This document shows, in pieces, positions 9,253-18,619 of a stretch of 64,000 bases of DNA. Position numbers and translations under genes: made by a program. The stretch covers positions 62,001 to 126,000 of the forward strand of contig NZ_JAAIUV010000001.1 of the NCBI RefSeq assembly GCF_010975035.1, given 5' to 3'. The DNA is from Neobacillus thermocopriae (lineage in GTDB: Bacteria; Bacillota; Bacilli; Bacillales; Cytobacillaceae). The stretch's first letter is position 1. Each line of letters begins with the position of its first letter. Under the pieces are notes generated by a model. It worked only from the letters and a program-made list of their open reading frames with translations, had not been told where the DNA came from and searched no databases.

Positions 9253-10308
9253 ATGAAAGAGATAAAGCTTGGAAGTAGATCGATAGGGCCAGGTCATCCT
9301 CCTTTTATTATTGCAGAAATGTCAGGGAATCATAATCAATCATTGGATCGTGCTCTCGAAATTGTGGATGAAGCGGCAAAATCGGGGGCACATGCCTTAA
9401 AAATTCAAACCTATAAAGCAGATACCATGACACTCGATATAGACCACGGTGAATTCAAAATTGAAGACCAAGAAAGTTTATGGAAGGGAAAAAGTCTCTA
9501 CAAACTCTACCAAGAAGCATATACTCCATGGGAGTGGCACGAACCCATTTTTGAACGTGCTCGTAAATGGGGGATGATCCCCTTTAGTACTCCATTTGAC
9601 GAAACCGCTGTAGACTTCTTAGAAACGTTAGATGTCCCAATGTATAAAATAGCCTCCTTTGAAAATAACCACATACCACTTATTAAAAAAGCCGCAGCAA
9701 CAGGAAAACCTTTAATCATCTCCACAGGAATGGCAACAGTAGAAGAGTTAACCGATGCGGTCCATGCAGCAAGGAGCGCCGGATGCAAAGATTTAGTCCT
9801 GCTAAAGTGTACCAGCACCTATCCCGCCTCACCGGAAAACACGAATATCATGACTATTCCTCATATGCGAGACTTATTTCAATGTCAAGTGGGATTGTCT
9901 GATCATACAATGGGGATTGGAGTGGCTGTCGCCAGTGTAGCACTCGGTGCCACGGTCATTGAAAAACATTTTACGTTAAGAAGAGCAGATGGAGGAGTGG
10001 ACTCCGCCTTTTCCATGGAGCCGTTAGAAATGAAAGCTTTAGTGGAAGAATCTGAACGGGCTTGGCTATCACTTGGTAAAGTTTCATATGGGCCAACAAA
10101 AACCGAACAGAAATCCACCATCTTCAGACGTTCCATCTACATTACGAAAAATGTAAAAAGCGGAGATATTTTAACACCTGAAAATATTAAAGTCATCAGA
10201 CCAGGCAACGGATTGGCCCCAAAATATTACGAAGAAGTATTAGGAAAAAAAGTCATAAAAGATATCCAAGCCGGAACTCCATTAAACTGGGAAATGCTAG
10301 AAAGATAA
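9253..10308 (+). CDS. pseI: Pseudaminic acid synthase
   Basis: A 351-residue NeuB-family synthase. Residues 1-270 form the TIM barrel (IAEMSGNHNQSLDRA, then VGLSDHTMGIG and EKHFTL with phosphoenolpyruvate/metal ligands); residues about 290-350 are the antifreeze-like SAF domain. It condenses the PseG product with phosphoenolpyruvate to pseudaminic acid. The GNHNQS sequence is typical of PseI rather than NeuB. An AAAGGAG site and ATG at 9253 set the start. It is the last gene of the plus-strand cluster; SpsE is the B. subtilis relative. Confidence 0.92.
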   Translation: MKEIKLGSRSIGPGHPPFIIAEMSGNHNQSLDRALEIVDEAAKSGAHALKIQTYKADTMTLDIDHGEFKIEDQESLWKGKSLYKLYQEAYTPWEWHEPIFERARKWGMIPFSTPFDETAVDFLETLDVPMYKIASFENNHIPLIKKAAATGKPLIISTGMATVEELTDAVHAARSAGCKDLVLLKCTSTYPASPENTNIMTIPHMRDLFQCQVGLSDHTMGIGVAVASVALGATVIEKHFTLRRADGGVDSAFSMEPLEMKALVEESERAWLSLGKVSYGPTKTEQKSTIFRRSIYITKNVKSGDILTPENIKVIRPGNGLAPKYYEEVLGKKVIKDIQAGTPLNWEMLER

Positions 10309-10440
10309 GCGTAGACGCGGCGTATGACCTAGAGACTCTCCAACTGAAATAGAGGAAATACGAAGAGCCCTAGAGGCATGTTGACTTATCGTAGGACGAA
10401 GAGAGAAAGCGTCTCGCCACTAGAAAAAGTAGATATTTCT
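10309..10440. other. Non-coding, GC-richer segment after pseI
   Basis: No open frame of note. The stretch is visibly richer in G/C than its surroundings and contains related short words in opposing orientation near its ends (AGCGTAGACGCGG and AAGCGTCTCGCC) and twice CCTAGAG. It resembles the intergenic repeat elements seen in many Bacillaceae, but no second copy is in the window, so that is a guess. Confidence 0.3.
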
Positions 10441-10448
10441 TATCATAT

Positions 10449-10496
10449 AAAAAAGTAAGATTACATCTTGGTATAGGATGAAATCTTACTTTTTTT
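10449..10496. terminator. Bidirectional terminator between the convergent sugar operons
   Basis: AAAAAAGTAAGATT and AATCTTACTTTTTT form a 14-bp perfect stem with a 20-base loop and a T run on either strand. It lies between pseI (plus) and the spsB-like gene (minus). Confidence 0.85.
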
Positions 10497-10509
10497 ATTT
10501 AGGAGAATT

Positions 10510-11957
10510 TCAAGTGAGTCTATTAATGAGATCCATTAATTTCTTTCCTGAAGTTCCATCATTATATGTGGTTGATATATATTGGCGCCTGATTTGACGA
10601 TACATATCCCTTTTTTTCTTTGATTGATAATATTCTCGTATGAGCTGATAAAGTTGATCAGGATCTGTTTGCACAAACTCGCCTAACTGATCATAATAAT
10701 CATATGTCCGATTACTGATCATAAAATTGTAAATAAATACGGGTTTTTGAAAAAGTAGGCTTTCAGTGACGACTGTAGACATGGTGGATACTACTCCGTC
10801 TACGTGTGACAACATTTCAAACAGAATGTTCCCTTTCGCTGTATAGGTTTTAACAGTCGGAAATCTCTTTTCAAGTTCCAAATAAGTTTCGAGTTTATTT
10901 TTCCCTATCTCCCACGGATGGGGCTTTATAATAATTTGAAATTTAGGATCCGTTGCTAGATTTTCAATAAGCTTTTTAAATCTCTTATTATCAATACTAG
11001 TACTAGTAATAACAAGTAGAGTTATTTTTTTCGGATTTAATCCGAATTTTTTAATAAACTCGTTTTTTCTAGGGTCTAATCCTAACATTCTCAGAAAATC
11101 AGCTTTGTTTTTAGAAGTATAACGAAAAATATCATCATATTTCGGGTGACCTATGGGAGCAATGCAGTCTTCTTTGACCCCTCTTTGGATGTACCAATGT
11201 TTTTCATATTCACCATATACACCAACTTTTGTCGTAAAAACTGGCATAAAGGCTTCTTCCCCCATTAATATTCCATGCTGCAAACAGATACTCTGAATCC
11301 CTTTCGCAGCCCCTACAATAGCAAGTGCTCTGCTAATGACATCTTCGGTCGTTCCTAAAATAATAAAGGAAATGGAATGCTTTTTTAATAGTTGAAAGGA
11401 TGAATGAATCGCGGTTACAATTTGGGGGATTCGGTTTAAGAAAGTAGATTGAAAGAATTCATTTCCATAGGCGGGATGATCTGAATATTTCTGAAAAAGC
11501 TGACGCGCATTTTTCACAAGTTCATCTGAAATTTCACTAAGATCTTTTTGGTAATTATCCATACTTTCACAAGGGATTCCAAATAAATGGGATTGTCTCG
11601 ACCGAGCTACTATAATGGTTTTTGCAGGATCAAATAGGGTACGATAAGTCCATTCACTAATTCTAGAATAATTGTAATGGACTAAAATTTTTCCTGCATG
11701 CTCCTTTTTAATGTCATCGTTTTTCTTTATTTTATCCATCCAATGATCAAAATAGGGCTGAATCTGATTTTGCTCCAAAAGAGGGATGGTTAATTCCGAC
11801 TGAAATTGTTCATTTTCCATTTGACGTTTGAGTTTATCATCAATTTGTTGATAGAAATTGGTTAATAAAGCAATCGGGATATTGTGATAGGTTAGATGTT
11901 GAAATATGTCTATAAATTCTTTGTATAGTGTCCAATAATGTTTGAGATAGATACTCA

Positions 11958-11958
<1 letters not shown>
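10510..11958 (-). CDS. spsB: SpsB-like CDP-glycerol transferase-family protein
   Basis: A 482-residue GT-B protein. The C-terminal half has the CDP-glycerol glycerophosphotransferase-like pattern: IIKPHPWE near residue 345, then a HVDGVVSTMSTVVTESLL acceptor loop near 383. The middle carries SICLQHGILMG, seen in SpsB/capsule polymerase relatives. It may polymerise or transfer a glycerol-phosphate or sugar unit to the spore surface. Its ATG overlaps the stop of the spsA-like gene by 1 bp, the spsA-spsB order of B. subtilis. Substrate unknown. Confidence 0.75.
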
Positions 11959-12755
<797 letters not shown>

Positions 12756-12769
12756 TCAAGTTTTTCCAT

Positions 12770-13501
12770 TTACCTCGTATCATGTATTTCTTCATAATAA
12801 TGTTGATTCGCTTTATATAGACTTTCGTGTGTTCCAGCGTCAAGCCACCATTCTTTTAACACATCATACGATAATTCATTTCTCTTAATATAGTAATTAT
12901 TTAAATCAGTTATTTCTTTCTCTCCACGTGGTGATGGCTCCAACTCCTGAATCACATTAAATACATCGACATCATAAAGATAAATACCAGTTACACAATA
13001 CTTGCTAGGTGGATTTTTTGGTTTTTCAACAATCGAGTGAATGGAATGTGTGTTTTTATCAAATGACACGACTCCATATCTTTCTGGATCTCTCACCTCT
13101 TTTAATAAAATTTTCGCTTTATAGTCTTCTTTGTAAAACTCTTCAATCATTGGACGTAAGTTTTCATCAAATAAATTATCACCCAAGAGTACAACAAATT
13201 TATCATCGACAAAATCCTTCGCACATGCTAAAGCATCGGCGATTCCTCCCCCTTTTTGATTTTGAATTTGGTAAAACAAGTTAACTCCCCATTGCTCACC
13301 AGAACCCAACACTTTTTTGAACGACTCTATATCTTCACGGTTCGTAATAATCAAAATTTGAGAAATCCCTGCCTGTTTTAATCGCCTAATCGGCCAATAG
13401 ATCATTGGATAAGGGCCAATTGGCAGCAGATGTTTATTAATTACCCTAGTCAACGGATCTAAGCGTGTTCCTTTTCCACCAGCTAGAATAACACCCTTCA
13501 T
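12770..13501 (-). CDS. spsI (rmlA): Glucose-1-phosphate thymidylyltransferase
   Basis: A 243-residue nucleotidyltransferase. LAGGKGTRLDPLTRV at residues 6-20 is the activated-phosphate loop, and LGDNLFDENL near residue 108 the metal-binding Asp. It makes dTDP-glucose from dTTP and glucose-1-phosphate, the first step of the rhamnose-type pathway completed by the next three genes upstream. It is short relative to RmlA (about 290), as SpsI is in B. subtilis. Confidence 0.9.
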   Translation of the reverse strand: MKGVILAGGKGTRLDPLTRVINKHLLPIGPYPMIYWPIRRLKQAGISQILIITNREDIESFKKVLGSGEQWGVNLFYQIQNQKGGGIADALACAKDFVDDKFVVLLGDNLFDENLRPMIEEFYKEDYKAKILLKEVRDPERYGVVSFDKNTHSIHSIVEKPKNPPSKYCVTGIYLYDVDVFNVIQELEPSPRGEKEITDLNNYYIKRNELSYDVLKEWWLDAGTHESLYKANQHYYEEIHDTR

Positions 13502-13550
13502 CCTTTAACCATCCTTTCAGTACATTTTTTATTACATTTCATGTTATGAA

Positions 13551-13587
13551 AAGAAGGACTGAAATGGTACAACTTTCAGTCCTTCTT
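13551..13587 (-). terminator. Hairpin between spsJ and spsI
   Basis: AAGAAGGACTGAAA pairs with TTTCAGTCCTTCTT (14 bp, 9-base loop). On the minus strand it ends in a T-rich TTCTTTT. It probably reduces read-through from spsJ into spsI. Confidence 0.55.
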
Positions 13588-13624
13588 GTAGAAAGTGGTC
13601 CTTTTACTCATGAAATTGGGTATT

Positions 13625-14605
13625 CTATAGGTCAAATCTCTCCCACCACCACTTGTTATCTACATACCATTGGATGGTTTGTGCAATTCCAGTTTCAAAG
13701 GTATAAAAGGGTTTCCAGCCAAGTTTTTCTAACTTTGAAGGGTTGATGGCATATCGCTTGTCATGTCCTAAACGGTCTGGTACAAATTCAATTAAATTCT
13801 CAGATTTTCCTAACCGCTTAATAATGGTTTTCACCACTTCTATATTGGTTCGTTCATTATGACCGCCAATATTATACACTTCTCCAATTTTCCCTTGATG
13901 AAGGATCATGTCGAGAGCTTGACAATGGTCCATCACATGGAGCCAGTCACGAATATTTTTTCCATCCCCATAAATCGGGACTTTTCTATTGTTTAATACA
14001 CGTAAAATCGTTAAAGGGATTAATTTTTCAGGATAATGGAAGGGGCCATAATTATTAGAACAGCGAGTAATATTTATTGGAATTTGATAGGTTTCATAAT
14101 AGGACCGAACTAATAAATCGGATGCTGCTTTACTTGCACTGTAGGGACTATTTGGTTGAAGAGGGCTTTCTTCTGTAAAAAAAGTATGGGGATCAAGGTC
14201 CAGCTCACCATAGACCTCATCTGTGGAAACATGAATAAATTTTGTCACACCATATTGTTTCACTGCATCCAATAGCACTTGTGTACCCAAGACATTGGTT
14301 CGGACAAAAATTTCTGGATCTTGAATAGAACGGTCTACATGGCTTTCTGCAGCAAAATGAACAACATAGTCAAACTTGAACTCTTCAAAAATAGAAAAAA
14401 TCCTTTTTCGATCTATGATATTTGCTTGAATAAAGTGATAGTTTTCTTTTTTTTCAATATCACGGTGTTTTAAAAGATCCCCAGCATAGGTTAATGCATC
14501 TAAATTATAAATATGGTAATGGGGATATTTATTAACCATATATTGAACAAAATTGCCTCCAATAAAACCGGCGCCACCAGTAACCAAAATCTTTATGGTT
14601 TCCAT
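13625..14605 (-). CDS. spsJ (rmlB): dTDP-glucose 4,6-dehydratase
   Basis: A 326-residue extended short-chain dehydrogenase. VTGGAGFIGGNFV at residues 8-20 binds NAD; STDEVYGEL near residue 127 holds the Thr-Asp-Glu catalytic set; YSASKA near 153 the Tyr-x3-Lys. It dehydrates dTDP-glucose to the 4-keto-6-deoxy sugar. Pairing with spsK and spsL 5 bp apart or overlapping indicates one operon. Confidence 0.94.
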   Translation of the reverse strand: METIKILVTGGAGFIGGNFVQYMVNKYPHYHIYNLDALTYAGDLLKHRDIEKKENYHFIQANIIDRKRIFSIFEEFKFDYVVHFAAESHVDRSIQDPEIFVRTNVLGTQVLLDAVKQYGVTKFIHVSTDEVYGELDLDPHTFFTEESPLQPNSPYSASKAASDLLVRSYYETYQIPINITRCSNNYGPFHYPEKLIPLTILRVLNNRKVPIYGDGKNIRDWLHVMDHCQALDMILHQGKIGEVYNIGGHNERTNIEVVKTIIKRLGKSENLIEFVPDRLGHDKRYAINPSKLEKLGWKPFYTFETGIAQTIQWYVDNKWWWERFDL

Positions 14606-14609
14606 TCCA

Positions 14610-15464
14610 TCACCTCTTTTCCATAGAATCTAAGTAATGTTTTACAGCCTCTTTCCAATGGGATAGTGGACGAAAGCCTGCTTCCACAAGTTTTTGCTTG
14701 GACAAGCGTGAATTTTTAGGTCGAACGGCTAGGGTTGGATATTCTTCTGTTTTAATCGCATTCACTTTTACATTTTTTCCTGTTAATCGAATAATTTCTG
14801 TAGCGAATTCAGCCCAACTGCAATACCCTTCATTGGTAGCGTGATAAATTCCATATTTATCTGTTCCAATCATATCTAACAATAAGCGAGATAACTCAAG
14901 GGAATAAGTGGGGGAACCAATCTGGTCTCCGACAATATTGAGTTCATCCGTCTTTTCGGCTAACTTTAAAATGCTTTTTACAAAGTTGCGTCCATTTCTT
15001 CCGAAAACCCAAGATATTCGAACAATAAACCAATCTGTTAAGTGGGATTGAACAATCTTTTCCCCTTCTAACTTAGAACGTCCGTAATAATTAACCGGAT
15101 TGGTTATATCTGTCTCTTTATATGGTATGTGTCCACTTCCCTCAAAGACATAATCTGTGCTTATATACATAAATTTTGCATTTATTTCCTTTGCTGCATT
15201 GACTAAGTATCTTGTCCCATTTACATTAATTTCCCAACAACGTTCCTTTTCTTTTTCAGCTTGATCAACAGCCGTATAGGCCGCACAATGAATAATGGCA
15301 TCGGGATTTTCTGCTTTTATATAGTCATAAACCAACTGTTCATTCACAAGATTTACCTCTTTTGAACTAATTCCTATCATTTCATACCCACGATGAATGC
15401 CTTCCATAAACACGTCAGATCCAAGTTGTCCGGTATAACCTGTAACTAGAATTTTCATCATCAA
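14610..15464 (-). CDS. spsK (rmlD): dTDP-4-dehydrorhamnose reductase
   Basis: A 284-residue RmlD-family reductase. VTGYTGQLGSDV near the N-terminus binds NADPH, ISTDYVFEG holds the catalytic Thr/Asp region and YYGRSKLEGE the Tyr-x3-Lys. It reduces the 4-keto sugar to dTDP-L-rhamnose or a similar 6-deoxyhexose. Three ATGs in a row are possible starts; the first overlaps spsL by 4 bp. Confidence 0.92.
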   Translation of the reverse strand: MMMKILVTGYTGQLGSDVFMEGIHRGYEMIGISSKEVNLVNEQLVYDYIKAENPDAIIHCAAYTAVDQAEKEKERCWEINVNGTRYLVNAAKEINAKFMYISTDYVFEGSGHIPYKETDITNPVNYYGRSKLEGEKIVQSHLTDWFIVRISWVFGRNGRNFVKSILKLAEKTDELNIVGDQIGSPTYSLELSRLLLDMIGTDKYGIYHATNEGYCSWAEFATEIIRLTGKNVKVNAIKTEEYPTLAVRPKNSRLSKQKLVEAGFRPLSHWKEAVKHYLDSMEKR

Positions 15465-16021
15465 TCACCATAGAAGAAATTAATTTCTGCTGTTGATAAA
15501 AGAGGAGCACATTCATCTTTCTTAGACAAAATGGGAGTCATCCGTAGTGGCCACTGAATCCCAATTGTTTCATCATTCCAACGAATGCTCCGATCATGTG
15601 CTGGCGCATAGAATTCGTCCACCTTGTATTGAACTTCGACATCATCCGTTAATGTTAAAAACCCGTGGGCAAATCCTTTTGGAATGAACAGTTGTCGTTT
15701 ATTTTCTGAGCTTAAAGTGACACCAACCCATTGGGCGTACGTAGGACTGTTCTTTCTAATATCTACTGCCACATCAAAAATGGCGCCACTTAAACATGTA
15801 ACTAACTTTGCTTGGGCTTTAGGCTCCAATTGATAATGCAATCCCCGAAGTGTACCTTTCATTTTTGAATAGGAACGATTATCTTGAACAAAATGAATGT
15901 TGATTCCTGCCTGTTCCAACACCTTTTGATTATAGGATTCCATAAACCATCCACGCTGATCGCTAAATACCATTGGCTCAATAAGCAATACACCCGGCAA
16001 GTGAGTTTCCTTTATATTCAA
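15461..16021 (-). CDS. spsL (rmlC): dTDP-4-dehydrorhamnose 3,5-epimerase
   Basis: A 186-residue cupin epimerase. FSDQRGWFMES near residue 22, GTLRGLHYQ near 54 (catalytic His) and IPKGFAHGFLTL near 110 are RmlC motifs. The TTG start at 16021 is used because AGGAGGTG lies seven bases upstream; a longer frame from 16072 has no such site. First gene of the minus-strand sps-like operon and the last chromosomal gene before the prophage. Confidence 0.93.
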   Translation of the reverse strand: MNIKETHLPGVLLIEPMVFSDQRGWFMESYNQKVLEQAGINIHFVQDNRSYSKMKGTLRGLHYQLEPKAQAKLVTCLSGAIFDVAVDIRKNSPTYAQWVGVTLSSENKRQLFIPKGFAHGFLTLTDDVEVQYKVDEFYAPAHDRSIRWNDETIGIQWPLRMTPILSKKDECAPLLSTAEINFFYGD

Positions 16022-16114
16022 TGAACAACACCTCCTTTTAATGTATGCAGCTAATCTGTGTTTTGATAACACTCACCTTGGGTGCTTGTGCTATATACTT
16101 CTCCAATTTGAAAC

Positions 16115-16166
16115 AAAAAAAGACCTTATGTCTGTTGGTCTTCTCAACAAACATAAGGTCTTTTTT
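16115..16166 (-). terminator. Strong hairpin at the prophage edge, original tRNA-Arg terminator
   Basis: A 16-bp stem (GACCTTATGT core with A/T runs on both sides) ends where the attL core begins. In the uninfected chromosome it would lie immediately downstream of tRNA-Arg(CCG) on the same strand. The prophage has moved it about 36 kb away from the tRNA gene. It can also end plus-strand transcripts. Confidence 0.75.
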
Positions 16167-16193
16167 ACGCCCTCGGCAGGAATCGAACCCACA
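16163..16193. repeat. attL core
   Basis: 31 bp identical to 52306-52336, equal to the T-arm and 3' end of tRNA-Arg plus TTTTAC-type flank. Homology stops abruptly on the inner side, marking the left junction. Confidence 0.95.
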
Positions 16194-16297
16194 ATATAAG
16201 TGAAGATAATACTACAAATCCAATAGTTCAAACATGGATTCTAGCGCAATTTTAGCTTTATATTAAAAATAATTTATAATATCTCAAAACAATTGCT

Positions 16298-16314
16298 CGG
16301 ACAAAAGTCGGACA
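16298..16314 (+). promoter_or_regulatory. Predicted integrase arm-binding repeats, left
   Basis: CGGACAAAAGTCGGACA: two CGGACA hexamers 11 bp apart. The same 17 bp, in the same orientation, occur at 52247-52263 near attR. Paired repeats flanking both att cores are what arm-type sites of a tyrosine integrase look like. Confidence 0.65.
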
Positions 16315-16420
16315 TTTATATCTCATAATTCATCAAATAAAAGCACTTCATGAGGGATGTTCTTCAACATTTGAATGAACTCCCTTTTTTTCACTTAGTG
16401 TAAAATCGAAAAATTTTAGC

Positions 16421-16573
16421 TTATTTTATCTCGTCAAAGATCAAGACTTTATGCCTTATCCCCTTAAGCCATTCTTCTAATTTCTTCCTACGATTTTCTG
16501 TTTGTGTAAAGAAATATAATATTGGTGCTTCGTCTTTGTATCCTGGAAGAATTTCACGAAATAATGGCGAAGC
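16421..16573 (-). pseudogene. C-terminal fragment of a truncated gene
   Basis: A coding-looking minus-strand tail of about 50 codons (FREILPGYKDEAPILYFFT, ending in LIFDEIK and stop) with no start. The pattern resembles the C-terminus of replication-relaxation-type proteins of phages and plasmids, but this is only an impression. The 5' end is cut by other sequence near 16570. Confidence 0.5.
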
Positions 16574-16712
16574 TACAAAAAAAGAAGAAAAAGATGTAGT
16601 TCTACTTTACGCTGTAGGCCGTATTGTTGAATCGTACTCAACAAATATGGACAAAGAAAAACGCGACTTATTTAATGGGCAATATAAACAAGCGAAGATA
16701 TTATTGGATTAA
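16566..16712 (+). pseudogene. C-terminal gene fragment, plus strand
   Basis: About 48 codons with good protein-like composition (YAVGRIVESYSTNMDKEKRD) ending at TAA 16710-16712, but with no credible start and abutting an oppositely oriented fragment. Product unknown. Followed by another short broken frame (from ATG 16729, 22 codons), then a terminator. The region looks like debris left by deletion at the prophage end. Confidence 0.45.
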
Positions 16713-16860
16713 ACATGAGGCGATAAAAATGAATGTAGTCATTGAAATTCATTATCTTACAACGGGAGGCAAAGTGCTGCAAAGCGAGACAAATTAACAC
16801 TTTAATTAAAAACCGTTTTAGTTTCGAAGTTAATAAATCAAAATTAGCTTTAGCACGTTA

Positions 16861-16895
16861 AAAAGCCCCCTCTCAAAAGAGAGAAGGGGCTTTTT
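16861..16895. terminator. Terminator, left copy bracketing the PIN cassette
   Basis: AAAAGCCCC-CTCTC / GAGAG-AAGGGGCTTTTT hairpin followed by T5. It and its downstream flank nearly duplicate 18582-18620, the terminator after the PIN gene. Confidence 0.8.
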
Positions 16896-17118
16896 ATTGT
16901 TAATGGATTTACCATTTTAGCACCTTCAATAATAAAATAAGTGTATACAAATTTAGAATTTCGTATTTTATAAAGGATATTTCTTTTGATTAGCGAACAA
17001 ATATAGTACACTTAATTACGTAATTTTAAATTGTCGTTATATTTTTCGAATTTTTCGACTACTTTCCGAATACATATTAAAATTTTTGTATAGTATATTT
17101 TTTAAGGGAGGATATTTT

Positions 17119-17718
17119 ATGTATTTTATTAATTTTAATTTCACTTTAATTAAACCAATTGGAAGTTTGTCCGAGTCAAGAATAGGTATCTTAAAAAATA
17201 TGTTTAGTGATAATTTTCCTGAAATAATTCAACCCGCTGATAATACAATCATTTTTAGAAAAGGCGCAACTGCACTAATCATTTCTCCAGATCAAATTGT
17301 CTTTGCTTTTCAAGGGAACGAAAATGAAATAAATTTTGAGGAGATTACATCTACCTTGGTACATACAAACGAAGCACTTGGATTATCGAATAAAGCAATT
17401 ATTATTCAACGATTAGAGGCCATTGAATCAATTAAAGTAAATTCCCTTGAAAAATCAAAAGAAATAATAAAAGATTTTAATGATTCTCAGAATGTTGATG
17501 GTGTAGGTTTAAGATTAATTATTACTACCCATCCAAATTTCCATGGTGATATTCGCGTCGAACCGTTTATAAAAGATGCAAATAAAGTATTTTATCAAGT
17601 TGCATTGGATTCAAGAGGGGAAATTTTGATTTCCGATGCAAAAGAGAAATTCAAAGAAATGTATAATTTTAGTATTCAAAAAGCTAGAGAGGTTTCCAAA
17701 AATTTATTCTCTATATAA
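17119..17718 (+). CDS. Unknown protein, first gene of PIN cassette
   Basis: A 199-residue protein I do not recognise. ATG at 17119 follows AAGGGAGG. It has no signal peptide or membrane segment; residues 1-95 look like mixed beta strands (FTLIKPIGSLSESRIGIL, then TIIFRKGATALIISPDQIVFAF), and the C-terminal part returns to beta strands with a final helix. The layout, in which short beta stretches compare a predicted and measured value, recalls TIGR04255-type proteins but that is weak. It is 10 bp upstream of the small second gene and is probably cotranscribed with the PIN nuclease. Confidence 0.75.
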   Translation: MYFINFNFTLIKPIGSLSESRIGILKNMFSDNFPEIIQPADNTIIFRKGATALIISPDQIVFAFQGNENEINFEEITSTLVHTNEALGLSNKAIIIQRLEAIESIKVNSLEKSKEIIKDFNDSQNVDGVGLRLIITTHPNFHGDIRVEPFIKDANKVFYQVALDSRGEILISDAKEKFKEMYNFSIQKAREVSKNLFSI

Positions 17719-17728
17719 AGGAGAAACT

Positions 17729-17905
17729 ATGATGAATCCTTTAGAAAAAAAGCAATTATTGAAGGAACAATTTAAAAAACGGATACAAGCAAGACGAAAT
17801 CAAAAAGTAAAAACGATTTCCTTTAAAGAGCTAGGAATAACGTTTGAACCTGAAACTATAGAATGGTATAAATCAGTTGAAAATGGAGGTGTAAAGTTTG
17901 ACTAG
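17729..17905 (+). CDS. Small basic protein, candidate antitoxin partner of PIN protein
   Basis: 58 residues, ATG after AAAGGAG. The first 35 are strongly basic and helical (QLLKEQFKKRIQARRNQK); the last 23 are acidic/aromatic (FEPETIEWYKSVENGG). Such a two-part small protein immediately before, and overlapping by 8 bp, a PIN gene is the VapB arrangement, although no known DNA-binding fold is recognised. Function inferred from position. Confidence 0.65.
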   Translation: MMNPLEKKQLLKEQFKKRIQARRNQKVKTISFKELGITFEPETIEWYKSVENGGVKFD

Positions 17906-18581
17906 GACCTCCGTTTCATTCGACATTGATAAGAAAAATTGGAATAATAAAAACACTTTTCCCGATTTTGTTTACACTGATGCTAACTCCGTTTTAGAAA
18001 TTTTCTTTAATAGACAATACGGACAAGTTACTGAAGATTATATTAATGAACTAGTTAATAATCGAAATGGGTTTATTACCTGGTCACAACATACTATTGA
18101 TGAAATAACCCAAGTAATTCATGTGGATGAATATTTCAAATTAGCAAAAGCAAAAAAAATTCGTGGAAAGAACATTTGGAAAGTAGCTGAAAACACAGCC
18201 ACTGAAAAAGAATCAATTTCAATTGCACAAAACGTACTAACTAAAGTAGATTCAATTATAACTACCTTGGAACAATTCGGTGGTAAAACTGAAGTAGACG
18301 AACAAGCAACTAACGCCTTAACAAAGCATATTTATTTAAACTATGGTCTCAGCATTAAAGACGCCAAGCACCTTGCTATTGCTAATCTATCAGGTATAAA
18401 TAACATACTTACCCATGATGCTGGGTTTTTAAGATTTCCAAATATTAATGTATATGGAGCAAGCAAAGAAATCGTACGAAATTATATACCTGGACAAGCA
18501 CCATCCCCTTATGTGGATTTAAGTAAACAATTAATTTTACAGCAATCAGAAGAAGAAATAGAAGATGAAAATGCGAGTTAA
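17898..18581 (+). CDS. PIN-domain nuclease
   Basis: 227 residues; TTG start after GGAGGTG, overlapping the previous gene. PIN motifs in order: YTDANSVLEIF with Asp28, TWSQHTIDEI with Glu69, SIKDAKHLAIANLSG with Asp155 and ILTHDAGF with Asp174, the four acidic residues that bind metal in PIN ribonucleases. It is longer than VapC toxins (about 130), with an extra helical segment at about 80-145 and an acidic tail. Likely cuts RNA; target unknown. It ends 1 bp before a strong terminator. An abortive-infection or toxin role in lysogens is an inference. Confidence 0.8.
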   Translation: MTRTSVSFDIDKKNWNNKNTFPDFVYTDANSVLEIFFNRQYGQVTEDYINELVNNRNGFITWSQHTIDEITQVIHVDEYFKLAKAKKIRGKNIWKVAENTATEKESISIAQNVLTKVDSIITTLEQFGGKTEVDEQATNALTKHIYLNYGLSIKDAKHLAIANLSGINNILTHDAGFLRFPNINVYGASKEIVRNYIPGQAPSPYVDLSKQLILQQSEEEIEDENAS

Positions 18582-18615
18582 AAAAAGCCCCTTCTCAAAA
18601 GAGAAGGGGCTTTTT
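18582..18615. terminator. Bidirectional terminator, right copy
   Basis: A 15-bp perfect stem AAAAAGCCCCTTCTC / GAGAAGGGGCTTTTT with AAAA loop. It ends the PIN cassette (plus) and the phage late operon after the amidase (minus). Confidence 0.92.
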
Positions 18616-18619
18616 ATTG

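Noticed and set aside
16729..16797. 22-codon frame with GAGG upstream
   Set aside because: Ends early and is followed by stops; treated as part of the decayed region.
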